From Apricaphanius iberus (lineage: Eukaryota > Chordata > Actinopteri > Cyprinodontiformes > Aphaniidae): a stretch of 64,000 bases of DNA. The notes below the pieces were generated by a model. The model did no database searches, was not told the origin of the DNA, and was given only the letters and a program-made list of their open reading frames with translations. The stretch lies in the NCBI GenBank assembly GCA_028564705.1, contig JAPXFQ010002132.1:1-64000 (forward strand). Reading direction: 5' to 3'. This document shows positions 53,393 to 64,000 of this stretch, piece after piece (the first letter of the stretch is position 1; every line of letters begins with the position of its first letter). The translations under genes were made by a program, and so were the position numbers.

Positions 53393-55010
53393 CACTACCG
53401 TTCAAAAGTTTGGGGTCACATTGAAATGTCCTTATTTTTGAAGGAAAAGCCCTGTACTTTTCAATGAAGATAACTTTAAACTAGTCTTAACTTTAAAGAA
53501 ACACACGCTATACATTGCTAATGTGGTAAATGACTATTCTAGCTGCAAAAGTCTGGTTTTTGGTGCAATATCTACATAGGTGTATAGAGGCCCATTTCCA
53601 GCAACTATCACTCCAGTGTTCTAATGGTACAATGTGTTTGCTCATTGGCTCAGAAGGCTAATTGATGATTAGAAAACCCTTGTGCAATCATGTTCACACA
53701 TCTGAAAACAGTTTAGCTCGGTACAGAAGCTACAAAACTGACCTTCCTTTGAGCAGATTGAGTTTCTGGAGCATCACATTTGTGGGGTCAATTAAACGCT
53801 CAAAATGGCCAGAAAAAGAGAACTTTCATCTGAAACTCGACAGTCTATTCTTGTTCTTAGAAATGAAGGCTATTCCATGCGAGAAATTGCTAAGAAATTG
53901 AAGATTTCCTACAACGGTGTGTACTACTCCCTTCAGAGGACAGCACAAACAGGCTCTAACCAGAGTAGAAAAAGAAGTGGGAGGCCGCGTTGCACAACTG
54001 AGCAAGAAGATAAGTACATTAGAGTCTCTAGTTTGAGAAACAGACGCCTCACAGGTCCCCAACTGGCATCTTCATTAAATAGTACCCGCAAAACACCAGT
54101 GTCAACATCTACAGTGAAGAGGCGGCTGCGGGATTCTGGGCTTCAGGGCAGAGTGGCAAAGAAAAAGCCATATCTGAGACTGGCCAATAAAAGAAAAAGA
54201 TTAAGATGGGCAAAAGAACACAGACATTGGACAGAGGAAGACTGGAAAAAAGTGCTGTGGACGGATGAATCCAAGTTTGAGGTGTTTGGATCACAAAGAA
54301 GAACGTTTGTGAGACGCAGAACAACTGAAAAGATGCTGGAAGAATGCCTGACGCCATCTGTTAAGCATGGTGGAGGTAATGTGATGGTCTGGGGTTGCTT
54401 TGGTGCTGGTAAGGTGGGAGATTTGTACAGGGTAAAAGGGATTCTGAATAAGGAAGGCTATCACTCCATTTTGCAACGCCATGCCATACCCAGTGGACAG
54501 CGCTTGATTGGAGCCAATTTCATCCTACAACAGGACAATGACCCAAAACACACCTCGAAATTGTGCAAGAACTATTTAGAGAAGAAGCAGGCAGCTGGTA
54601 TTCTATCGGTAATGGAGTGGCCAGCGCAGTCACCAGATTTGAACCCCGTTGAGCTGTTGTGGGAGCAGCTTGACCGTATGGTACGCAAGAAGTGCCCATC
54701 CAACCAATCCAAATTGTGGGAGCTGCTTCTAGAAGCGTGGGGTGCAATTTCTCCAGATTACCTCAACAAATTAACAGCTAGAATGCCAAAGGTCTGCAAT
54801 GCTGTAATTGCTGCAAATGGAGGATTCTTTGATGAAAGCAAAGTTTGATGTAAAAACAATCTTATTTCAAATAAAAATCATTATTTCTAACCTTGTCAAT
54901 GTCTTGACTCTATTTTTTATTCATTTCACAACGTATGGTGGTGAATAAGTGTGACTTTTCATGGAAAACACAAAATTGTTTGGGTGACCCCAAACTTTTG
55001 AACGGTAGTG
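53393..55010 (+). mobile_element. Complete Tc1/mariner transposon, DD38E type
   Basis: Terminal inverted repeats begin CACTACCGTTCAAAAGTTTG and match for 27 bases at both ends (53,393 onward and 54,984-55,010). The element is flanked by TA on each side and measures 1,618 bp. It carries an intact transposase. The insertion target is a TATATA tract in an L2-type reverse transcriptase. Complete ends and intact frame mark it as a young copy. Confidence 0.95.
53805..54848 (+). CDS. Tc1-like transposase, intact, DD38E catalytic spacing
   Basis: A 347-residue frame, the usual Tc1 length, from ATG 53805 (CAAAATGGCC context). The N-terminal helix-turn-helix has RQSILVLRNEGYSMREIAKK, followed by a basic GRPR-like segment (KRSGRPRCTT) and a second helix-turn-helix that bind the terminal repeats. 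The catalytic triad is D154 (LWTDESKFE), D244 (QQDNDPKHTS) and E283 (SPDLNPVELLWEQ). There are 38 residues between D244 and E283, where classical Tc1 has 34, which places it in the DD38E ('Intruder') group. It cuts and pastes the element at TA sites in the nucleus. No stop or frameshift is present. Confidence 0.95.
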   Translation: MARKRELSSETRQSILVLRNEGYSMREIAKKLKISYNGVYYSLQRTAQTGSNQSRKRSGRPRCTTEQEDKYIRVSSLRNRRLTGPQLASSLNSTRKTPVSTSTVKRRLRDSGLQGRVAKKKPYLRLANKRKRLRWAKEHRHWTEEDWKKVLWTDESKFEVFGSQRRTFVRRRTTEKMLEECLTPSVKHGGGNVMVWGCFGAGKVGDLYRVKGILNKEGYHSILQRHAIPSGQRLIGANFILQQDNDPKHTSKLCKNYLEKKQAAGILSVMEWPAQSPDLNPVELLWEQLDRMVRKKCPSNQSKLWELLLEAWGAISPDYLNKLTARMPKVCNAVIAANGGFFDESKV

Positions 55011-55165
55011 TATATATATATATATATATGCTTCCAATTGGTAAAATAATTAGACAGCATGGAATGAATTTCCACATTTATGCTGATGATACACAATTAT
55101 ATTTATCCGTAAAACCTGATGAAACTGATATGGAAAAAAATTGTATTGAGAGGTGAGAAAAGATT

Positions 55166-55665
55166 CCTTAATTTCTTGGAGGTTTGATTTGAACTTGTTT
55201 GCACAAGCAAGGAGGAAAAGGTTACAGTGATAGCAACAGCTGAATCCTGCCTTCCACCAACTGACTGACTACTTTATAGGTTTAGACAACCTTGCTATTG
55301 TCTCTACCCTATCAGTAAACATTTGTCCATGGGGAAGTTTTCAGAGACTCAAGCGCCTTCGTCTGATAGGAGACGGTCAATGTCAGGACATCCAGTGCTC
55401 CGAGGGGTCGTTTCCGTGGCAACACTAGACGTAGGGATTCTAATATCAATTCATTCGACCTAAGCTAATATTATACAGTGTCACACAATCAGACTATCAC
55501 AATGTCATGAAGAAATGGCACACAGTTCTCTCAGTATGTAAGAATACACAGAAAAGATCATTCTTAATATAAATTTCTCCATATTACTTCTCAATATAAT
55601 TTTTCCATAACAAAGCGATAAAAGTTTTTTTTTCTTGCTCGCTTTGTTTTACATCCTGAATCTAA
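55166..55665. other. Non-coding DNA, no gene seen
   Basis: No supported coding frame. Confidence 0.4.
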
Positions 55666-55669
55666 CATA

Positions 55670-57134
55670 GGGCTTTTTTTTGTTATCGGTTAATCCAACC
55701 CTTTATCGATTTTATTAAGCGATTAATCTGCTTATTTTTTAAGTTTTTCAATAAAGAAAGCAAAATAATGCATAATGAAAAATTTGTGGCTGTAAATTGA
55801 TCAAGCATTTTCCTTTTATCTCTCAAAAAAACTGAGAACTCCAACTCCAACATTTGGCTCCAAAACTAAGCCCATTTACAGTATTTATTTATTTGACAAA
55901 ATAACAGTCAACAGCAATAATCTAAGTTAATAAACTAAACAGTCCATCCACTTTTTTGTGAAAATCTTTTGTGAAAAGTCGCAGTGTTTTTGTGATTTTC
56001 TTCTTCGCCAGGCACTTAAATTGTTTGAAAAGCAAACAGAGTTTGAGACGACATCGTCACATAAACCTTCGTAAAACAAAATTAACTTTAAATGTCCTTT
56101 AACGGTTGAAAACTCTAAAATGTGACCAGCTCAGATTGGGTCCCGCCTAGAAGAACATCTCTGCTTTTATTTTGGTGCTACAGTCCCAGACCCACCCTGG
56201 GCTCCTTTTTAGCCCCTCTTTATTAACCTCCTGGTCAGCACCACTGAGCATTTAGGAATAATCACTTATTAATTATTCTAAAAACTCACAGGAGTGTCAG
56301 GAGAGATTGAGAAAATATGATTTTTTTCTTAGTTTTGTTGCAGCGCAGCATTGAGTCTGTTGATTTTGACGCTGTAACTGTGATGTTGGAGCATTTTTTG
56401 TCGCAGATAGTGACGTTACGGCACTTAAAACTCTGTTTACATCCGTTGACACACAAAAACTGAAAACAGAGGAAACGCAGTTCTCCCATTTGGCCGAGTT
56501 TTTTAAAAGATCCGTTTTTTGTGACAAAAATCAGCGCTTACATGTGGATGAAAGGTCAAACCGTAGAAAAATATCTCCATGTTGTGAGATACCCGGCTAC
56601 GTGTGGACAAGGCTCTCTTGCGATGGAAACGTGAATAAAGTTTACTACTTCATTACATCAACACTAAACATCATATCTAGTCAAACAGCATCATGACATC
56701 GCTACAAATACAGTATTAAAATTAGCGAACGTCAATGTACCTTGTTACCTTGTTTCAGTGATGCTTTGTGAAACGGCATGTGGATGTTTTCTGATGCTGG
56801 ATCATTGAGATCATACTAATGTGGTACACCAGCTCTACTTTGCAGTAAATACACTGTACTTTGTTCCCTTTTTTTAGAATGTAACGATCCCAAACTTTAC
56901 ACATTTTCTGCCTTTTTATAGGCATCTTTATTCTCCACCATCATGCCAACTAAATTCTAACTGTGCGCTGCTGTTGTGCTTCGCACAGGTGGGAACAAAA
57001 CAATCGTCAGTGTGGAATAATCAGATCCCTGCGCTATAGTGTGTGTCATAGCAATTAATGAGGCTTCGAGGCAGAGTTTTTGCGTCAAGCAATTGTTGGA
57101 ATGGAGTAACTCGACAAATCCCTGCAGCCCTACA
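55670..57134. mobile_element. Possible hAT-type miniature element
   Basis: Left end TAGGGCTTTTTTTTGTTATC with TCGATTTTATTAAGCGATTAA inward, and right end CTGCAGCCCTA. The ends are imperfectly inverted, and no target duplication was found. No transposase frame inside. Boundaries are tentative. Confidence 0.4.
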
Positions 57135-58014
57135 AACATATGTTGTACCTCAGTTTAAATAACTACTGATTCACATCTCGACTGTGTTTGTCAAATGATG
57201 ATTTGGAATTTATTGGATTGTAAAATTTCACAATTAATGCTTAGAAATCAGAAGTCGCATAATGACATAAACGAAAGAAAGTATATAGAGGAATTTAATA
57301 CAAACAGCCAGGGGTGTTATATAAATGCCGTAACCGCACATTTACGTATATTAATTCTTTTGACAGCCTTTTTCTTGATAGCCTGATATTAATTTGATGT
57401 ATAGTTTAACGTATTAACTTTTTGAGTTTCTCTAAAAAAGTTGACAGAAGAAAACATTTTTACATCATAGGAAAATCGTCAAAAATAAGTAAATAAAAAC
57501 CTGCCAAACTCTGTCCAAAGCCCATACGTGAAAGAGCAGTATCAGATAAATGTCATGTTTTCTTAAGGTCCCCACACAAGCTGTTATTAACGGATAGTGC
57601 TTGCAAGGTAGTTTGTCCGAGTTAAGATGCCGTAGTGTGAAATTTTCTGCAAGCGCAGGCCCCCGGGCCAATCTGGTAACCGGAGCAGATCTGGTACCTA
57701 CACTGGAAGTAGACTTAGGCTCCTGAAGGATTTGAATCTATATTTTAATCTGCCCCAAACTATAAAACATTATGCTTTTATGTAAACATTTATTTTAGAG
57801 TAGTCAATTGGTAGAACTTTATGTTCATTTTATTTTTAAAGTCTATTTATCTGTATATCTGCAAAAATTATAAATCCCGTCTACAAACTCTGATCACGTC
57901 CGGGGTCACCATTTGAAAGATTTTAATCTATATTCCATTTAAACCATAACTCTGTAAATTCCATGCGTGTTCATTTTTATCAGAGAGGAGACGAGAGTAA
58001 TTCCCCATAAGTGA
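57135..58014. other. Non-coding DNA, no gene seen
   Basis: Probably the distal part of the intron upstream of zinc-finger gene 3; no coding frame recognised. Confidence 0.4.
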
Positions 58015-58277
58015 TAGGTTGCTGTTAGCCAATCAGAGACTAGACATTTGAATATCATGAATAATAATGAGTTGGGCTCATGATCCTGACGTTTCACCCC
58101 ACACACTCTTCAGACAAACTGCAGCTTCCTGAAAGTGGAGAGAAAGAGCTTTTATGTAAAAAAAGCTCACAAGGCATATAACTGGAATAGAGACTACAGG
58201 AAATTCATTTGAAAAAACAACTGAATGAGACCTTTAACACTGAATAGAAACCATTTCTCCTGTGTTTGCTTTTTCAG
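58015..58277 (+). other. Conserved intron end upstream of zinc-finger exon 3
   Basis: Matches the blocks upstream of paralogs 1 and 2 and ends in the same CTCCTGTGTTTGCTTTTTCAG-type acceptor (cag 58275-58277). An AGCCAATCAGAGA motif is retained; in other settings this is a CCAAT box, so an internal promoter cannot be excluded. Confidence 0.72.
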
Positions 58278-59983
58278 ACCATCTACTGGACTATGAATGG
58301 AAAGAAGAGGTTTTGTCTGACCAGCAGCTCTGTAAACAGGAGAGTGATTCCAGTTTGGACCAGAAGGAATCAGAACCTCTTCAGGTGAAAGAAGAACAGG
58401 AAGAACCAGAACAACCCTGGATAAAAGAGGAACCATTGGAGCTCTGCATAAATGAACAAAAAGACCAGCTTGTATTAAAGCAGGAGACTGAAGATGCCTT
58501 CATGGTGACTCCTACTATTGAGGAAAAGTGCCACATTAAACCGGAACCAATCAAGAACGAATTCGTCTCTCAGGACTCTAATGGAACTGAGAACCAGGAT
58601 CAAGAAGGAAACTATCATAAAGACTCAGGATTAAAGCGAGATGAAGGGGCAAAACAAAATAACATATTTAAGAAAACAACAAAGCACAACGGGGTGTTAC
58701 ATTTGAAAAGTCACACAGGTGTGAAGCCTTTCTCTTGTACACTTTGTGGCAAAAGTTTTACTAGAAAAAGTAGTTTGACAGATCACAAGAAGGTGCACAC
58801 AGGTGAAAAGCCTTTTAAATGTCTTTCATGTGGAAAAAGCTTCACGAAGAAATCTGTTTTTGAAATGCATGTCAAAATTCACACAGGGGAGAAGCCTTTC
58901 ACTTGTAAATTTTGTAACAAAAATTTTACTAAAAAAAGCAGTCTGACTGATCATGTGAAGATCCACACAGGTGAGAAGCCTTTTAAATGTTTGTCCTGTG
59001 GAAAAAGTTTCACAAAGAAATCTGGTTTTGAAATGCATGTCAAAATTCACACAGGTGAGAAGCTTTTCTCTTGTACACTTTGTAGCAAAAGTTTTACTCA
59101 AAAAGGTCACCTGACTGATCACATGAGGGTCCACACAGGTGAGAAGCCTTTCTGTTGTGCAGTTTGTGGCAAAAGTTTTACTTGGAAACTTACTTTGAAT
59201 AGTCACATGAGGATCCACACAGGTGAAAAGCCTTTCTCTTGTACACTTTGTGGCAAAAGTTTTACTAAAAAAGGTAATGTGACTGATCACATGAGGATCC
59301 ACACAGGTGAGAAACCTTTCTCCTGTGCAGTTTGTGAGAAAGGTTTTACTCAAAAAGCTCATCTGACTACTCACATGAGGGTTCACACAGGTGAGAAGCC
59401 TTTCTCTTGTACATTTTGTGGCAAAGGTTTTACCCTGAAGAGTCAATTGACTGATCACGTGAAGGTCCACACAGGAGAAAAGCCTTTCTCTTGTACACTT
59501 TGTGGCAAGAACTTTACTTGGAAAGTTACTTTGAGTAGTCACATGAGTGTGCACACAGGTGAAAAGCCTTTTAAATGTCTGTTCTGTGGAAAAAGCTACT
59601 CTAGAAACACTGCTTTAGAAATGCACCTCAGAATTCACAAAGAGGAGAAACCTTTCTCTTGTACAGTTTGTGGCAAACGTTTTAATTGGAAAACCAATTT
59701 GACTCGTCACGTGAGGGTGCACACAGGTGAAATACCTTTTAAATGTTTGCTCTGTGGAAAAACCTATGTCACAAAAACTGATTTAAAAATGCACGTCAGC
59801 ATTCATACAGGTGTGAAGAATTTCTCTTGTACAGTTTGTGGCCAACGTTTTCATTGGAAAACTAGTTTGACTCGTCACATGAGGGTGCACACTGGTGAAA
59901 AGCCTTTTAAATGTCTGTTATGTGGAAAAAGCTTCACTAGAAAGTTTGGTTTTGATAAGCACCTCAAAATTCACACCGGGTAG
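58278..59983 (+). CDS. C2H2 zinc-finger protein, main exon (15 fingers), paralog 3
   Basis: Phase-1 exon beginning (D)[11 protein letters not shown], with the acidic region [17 protein letters not shown]. Relative to the paralogs, most of the basic linker and the first half of the opening finger are deleted: KKTTKHN runs directly into GVLHLKSH, so that finger lacks its Cys pair. Fifteen complete C2H2 fingers follow with TGEKPF-type linkers; some linkers are altered (EEKPF, GVKNF, GEIPF). The array alternates [13 protein letters not shown] and [10 protein letters not shown] modules, suggesting tandem growth. Stop is TAG at a linker Glu. Expected role: nuclear DNA-binding regulator. The candidate first exon is 13 kb upstream at 45,043-45,214. 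Confidence 0.9.
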
Positions 59984-60165
59984 AAACCTTCCTTTTGTAC
60001 AATTCGTGGCAAAGGTTTTATTCAGAAAATCAGTTTGACTAGTCACATGACTCAGCACACAGATGGGCCATTTCCCATAATACCTGCGAAAGAAACGTTG
60101 AGATTAAAACGTCGTCACATTAAACACACAGGAACTTACACCGCTGAGAACCCTAAAGCCTAGTT
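59984..60165 (+). pseudogene. Decayed fingers after the stop of zinc-finger gene 3
   Basis: The frame continues past the TAG as KPSFCTIRGKGF (second Cys of the pair changed to Arg), ISLTSHMTQHTDG, and then a more damaged finger (LRLKRRH, IKHTGTYT). Two former fingers are visible. The same decay follows paralogs 1 and 2. Confidence 0.75.
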
Positions 60166-60610
60166 TACACTTCGCAATCTACGTCGAAAAGGATATATGC
60201 AATGTCAGTATCAGTCAACACAAGGCCTCTGCTTCACCTACGCAATGATGAATGGAGTAGAGCCAAATTTTGTAACTATCCATCAACGGAGAGCGTATAC
60301 CTGCGATTAGTCAGCTCAACATCCAGACATCATTTAACGGACTAACTTTTTGAATTCTCATGGAATCGCTCAGTTCTATAAATTCCGATTCCTAGTTTTG
60401 AGTCTCTGTCCGCTGACCAGAAGAAGAACCTGTGAAATGCTAATGAAGAACAATTCGGGCAGAAGTATTAGCGTTACTACGCAGGTTTAGAAAGTATGTG
60501 GTTTCACGTTAGCAAACAAAACAACAAAATGTCTCAGTGCGATAGCTGTCATAAATAACTGACCACCCAGTGTTTGACACGCCGTGCCAGTCAGTAAACT
60601 AGTAAGTATG
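60166..60610. other. 3' flank of gene 3, no gene seen
   Basis: TAGTTTACACTTCGCAATCT at 60,163 onward is a diverged form of the block found 3' of paralogs 1 and 2; beyond it no feature is recognised. Confidence 0.5.
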
Positions 60611-60614
60611 TCTG

Positions 60615-61640
60615 ATAGGGTTGTGCCGATGAACGATGTCATCGTCCATCGTGATGGTTGACCAATGCCCCCCACCCTGTCAGACACGCACTAATTCTTT
60701 AGTCTCTTCTATAGTTTAACTAAAACCTTTGCATGGACCGCTCTGTAAACATTCAGAATACAACTAACTAATGAGTGTAGCAGAGTGGAAAATGTATAGA
60801 TTTTTTTTTAATCTATTTTGCGTTGTTTGAGTGTGTGGATTTGGTGTGTTTTGTTAGCGTTTGTTTCCCTCTGTGAAGCTCCAAAAAAAAAAAAAGAACT
60901 TATCTGGACAAGGAGCGCAGCAACCAGCTGCTTTGTTACAGCTGCTCAAAACTTGTTAAGCTGAACATAAAAAGAGCCGAGGCAGGACGGCAAAGACTGA
61001 ACCCAATGGGCGAACACCACGAGCGATTACCGCGCTGAAGATCTTTACCCAAACCCGTCCGCCTCTTTAGCGCAATAATTTATATTAAAGCGCTGCATTA
61101 TTCCCAATCTACCTGTCAAGATGTTACCGGCACACAGCATGTCATGATGGTAAAGACCCTCTCCTCTCAGATAAACTCACTAAATGCACTATTCTAGCGG
61201 AAAATGTGGGGTTCAATCGGTTCGCGCTATAATAAGCTGCCAATCCCAAAATACTCTTGAACTCTCTCTGGTTCAGGTCGGTTAGGGTCCAACTTTTAAG
61301 GCCCAATTACAGCTCTAACAAGTCTCCGGCAGCAGACAGTCAGAGCGAGGCAGATAATTACCGTTTCACCTGTTTTGAGAAACGAGCAAAGATGGCCACA
61401 AACGTTGCACTATGCGCACTATGAGTCAAGGCTGCGCGGATATGGGTGCCTGCCCTTTGTTTTCCAGCTGCTTTTGGCTGAAGTGGGGAATGAGAACGTC
61501 AAAGGAGATCAGCTGTTCACCTGTCAGCTGATGTAGCGGTGTATGCTCGATTGGAAGAATTTATATTAAGACTTTTACCTGGAAGGAGAACAACCTGGTG
61601 TGAGTTTGTTAAGCATAATTTAGTCATCTTTTTTACAAGG
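60615..61640 (+). repeat. Dispersed repeat, copy 2 (first copy 32,600-33,075)
   Basis: Starts TAGGGTTGTGCCGATGAACG, a hAT-like end, with inverted text in GATGTCATCG/CCATCGTGATGG. Collinear with copy 1 but with about 350-500 extra bases between the shared blocks. No transposase frame. Confidence 0.65.
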
Positions 61641-62822
61641 TAAAGGAATTATGTCCGTTTTTCAGTTTAAAGCTCTGAAAAGATCCGGCACGATGCTGAA
61701 ATCCATGCGCACATAAAAGTGTGAGAATGGATTTCAAAGTCTTAGTGACATAACACCCAACAACCAAAAAGCCGTTCCCACACAAGCGGAAACACGGAGA
61801 TATAGAGCTCGGCAGGGGTTAGGTGCAGAAATAATTTTTCAGGGGTAACTTTCCGTACCCCGGGTTTATTAAACCGTGCGCACATAGTTGTAATCTGTTA
61901 TCTCCGTGTATTCAATTGTATGACCGTGTTAGGGGGTCCTGTCCGCTTCACATCACACCCTTGCTATGTCAAATTGTATGTTGCGTCTGTAGCACCGTGG
62001 TTAATGTGACGCATTACCACCGGTAGGTTCGACTCTTGCTCCTGACATTGTTTTGCACCTTGCCACACATCAATTTTTTTTGGGTTCCTGCGGGAGAGTA
62101 GGCTATAAACATGGGTGTCATATTTCGAAAATAACAGTTTTGTAGCCACCTATGAAGCCTGGTCGGGTCTATACACAATAAATACAATCTTTGTGTTGCA
62201 TGGCTGAAAAATGGCCTAGAAATGGGCCATAAATTACAAAGTGTATGCCAACCTTACCCCATGGAATACAGGCACCAACCAACACAATCTGGGCCTCTGC
62301 ATGGAGCAAGTGGTGCTGCATAAACACCTTGCATTAAAAAGATAGGATTTAACCAGTTACTTTTTCATACAGTACCCACTTTGAAAGCAAGTCTTTATTA
62401 ACACATCAGTCTCGTCAAAGAATGCTACAACATTCACACATAGAGAAACTATATAAGGCTGAGCATAATGGGAGGAATTTGGCGGACAGCTAAAATAGTC
62501 GGGGTGTAGTCTTTTAAATGGTGTCACTACAAGATTCAGTGTGTATAAATTCGTTAGTCTCAGACTAAAAAACAGTTAATCCAAGTCTCTGGGTGTACAG
62601 AAAGCATTAGTCAACCTATACTTAGCTCAGTCATTTAAAATAGGCACAAAAAAAAGAAAAATGACCCTGTCCCTTTAAAGACTCGAAATGAGAATCACTT
62701 GGAACCAGAATCTAAACTCAGAATTGGAATCATCTCATTTGATCTGCAGTCTGTTCGGATCAAGCCCCCGCGGCCCGCTGACGGGCAGGGAGGCTCACTG
62801 CCAGGTCTCTACCCCGGGTGAT
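61641..62822. other. Non-coding DNA, no gene seen
   Basis: No supported coding frame. Confidence 0.4.
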
Positions 62823-63314
62823 TAGCTACCAGGTGATTCAGCTACCAGGAGATGTAGCTACCAGGAAATTTAGCTACCAGGTGATTCAGCTACCAGGAAA
62901 TTTAGCTAGCAGGACATTAGCTACCAGGTGATTCAGCTACCAGGAGATTTAGCTACCAGGAGATTAGCTACCAGGAAATTTAGCTACGAGGAGATTAGGT
63001 ACCAGGAAATTTAGCTACCAGGAGATTAGCTACCAGGAAATTTAGCTACCAGGAGATTGGGTACCAGGAGATTTAGCTACCAGGAGATTAGCTACCAGGT
63101 GATTCAGCTACCAGGAGATTTAGCTACCAGGAGATTTAGCTACTAGGAGATTAGCTACCAGGAGATTTAGCTACTAGGAGATTAGCTACCAGGAGATTAG
63201 CTACCAGGAGATTAGCTACCAGGAAATTCAGATACCAGGAGATTAGCTACCAGGAAATTTAGCTACCAGGAGATTAGCTACCAGGAAATTTAGCTACCAG
63301 GAGAGTTAGCTACT
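62823..63314. repeat. Minisatellite of TAGCTACCAGGAGAT-type units
   Basis: About 490 bp made of roughly 32 units of 13-16 bp with the consensus TAGCTACCAGGAGATT; variants have GTGATTC, GAAATT or a one-to-three-base shorter tail. Each unit contains an AGCT tetramer. Unit length varies, so no frame is kept. It has no spacers, so it is not a CRISPR. Confidence 0.93.
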
Positions 63315-64000
63315 GATATTACACTTCTTGGTTTGAAGCTCACGTTAAGTGTTAAAATAGTTAAACGACCTACATCTCTATGTGGATGTGGTCACAGAGA
63401 TGAGGTATTACATTTTATTGTAATGGTGAACAATTTATTTTTTACTTTTACCAACAATTTCTTCTTCCCTGTGTTAAAAAAAAAAGACATATAGTGTTGA
63501 TGTGTTATCTTCACAAAAACCGAACATGTTCTGCTGTGTTGTAGAGCTAACTGTTAGCTTCTCGTAGCTACAGCTACGTGGCAAAATCAATGCTGCCCTG
63601 CTGTGTGCGTTTCCATTTGAAATTAAGTTAGAATGAAAGGCTTTTTCAGACTCAGGTGTTTTACGATGCATTTCTTTCTCAAACTGTTGCACGGAATAGT
63701 TTGTAGAAAATATTCTCATGCAGCATATTTAAACAATTCAGAATGACTGATTGTATAAAAATACGTTTTTCATGATTTTCACTAAACACCAGGAAGTGTT
63801 TGTGCAAGAGGTAAGCAAGGTCATTTTATTTAAAGCTGAAATTACTGAGGAGTTTGAACATACTTTGTAATGTTAAAAAGTATTTTTTTTAGTTATTATG
63901 GACACGTTGAATGTTATTGTTTTCATCTGGGTAATTTTGCGCATGCGTACAACACTGGGGAGCAAAAAGCTTACACACCTGCTAGCCAAAGCAACAAAAT
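63315..64000. other. Non-coding DNA, no gene seen
   Basis: No supported feature to the window edge. Confidence 0.4.

Larger units (their letters stand above)
53145..55165 (+). pseudogene. L2-type LINE reverse transcriptase split by a Tc1 insertion
   Basis: The left part (53,145-53,392) encodes LNLSAAFDTVDHNILLERLE, LGWFKSYLSNR and CGVPQGSVLGPILFTIY. The right part (55,013-55,165) continues LPIGKIIRQHGMNFHIYADD and TQLYLSVKPDET. Together they are consecutive RT palm blocks of L2/CR1-like LINEs, including the catalytic Asp blocks, and the 1.6-kb Tc1 element sits between them at a TA. Both outer ends are truncated. Confidence 0.85.

Noticed and set aside
62823..63314. CRISPR-like array
   Set aside because: Units are contiguous 13-16-bp repeats with no unique spacers, in a vertebrate genome; it is a minisatellite.

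Overview
The window reads as teleost fish genomic DNA. Evidence is the Rex3 retrotransposon, Tc1/mariner, hAT and PIF/Harbinger DNA transposons, a Ty3/Gypsy element, L2- and L1/Tx1-type LINE pieces, and the acidic-linker C2H2 zinc-finger gene type found in expanded fish clusters. Most of the sequence is transposon-derived or unassigned non-coding DNA. The best coding regions are three paralogous zinc-finger exons, an intact Tc1-type transposase and an intronless rpl32 copy.

Layout. 1-4468: minus-strand Gypsy element running off the left edge, with its 5' LTR at 3697-4468. About 4.9-10.3 kb: AT-rich DNA with a few exon-like coiled-coil pieces on the minus strand. 10.7-16.5 kb: a hAT-type element with an 8-bp target duplication, a LINE/SINE tail with a 15-bp target duplication, and an R2-like LINE fragment. 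16.7-27.4 kb: two minus-strand zinc-finger exons (11 and 12 fingers) separated by a GC-rich repeat and LINE fragments. 27.4-30.9 kb: a decayed PIF/Harbinger transposon. 34.3-36 kb: an inverted-repeat element and a ZMYM1-like hAT fragment. 35,971-45,534: a large inverted duplication with arms 35,971-38,699 and 43,028-45,534. 46,309-49,335: a hAT element holding the rpl32 retrocopy. 50.3-55.2 kb: LINE fragments including Rex3, and an L2-type reverse transcriptase split by a DD38E Tc1-like transposon. 58.3-60.1 kb: a third zinc-finger exon (15 fingers) on the plus strand. 62.8-63.3 kb: a minisatellite.

How it fits together. The three zinc-finger exons all start with the same phase-1 splice acceptor. 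They share about 180-260 bp of upstream intron. All end at a TAG that replaces the Glu codon of the TGEK linker and is followed by decayed finger sequence. Each arm of the inverted duplication carries the same 172-nt first-exon-like sequence facing outward: left toward the two minus-strand genes, right toward the plus-strand gene. This suggests that a zinc-finger promoter and first exon were inverted and duplicated, giving a divergent locus. Both first-exon copies carry the same in-frame stop, so the upstream ATG cannot make full-length protein; an ATG just after the stop could. Transposons have since filled the introns and the spacer.

Limits: family names come from motif recognition, not database searches. 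Exon linkage across 9-13 kb introns is inferred. Boundaries without a visible target duplication are approximate.
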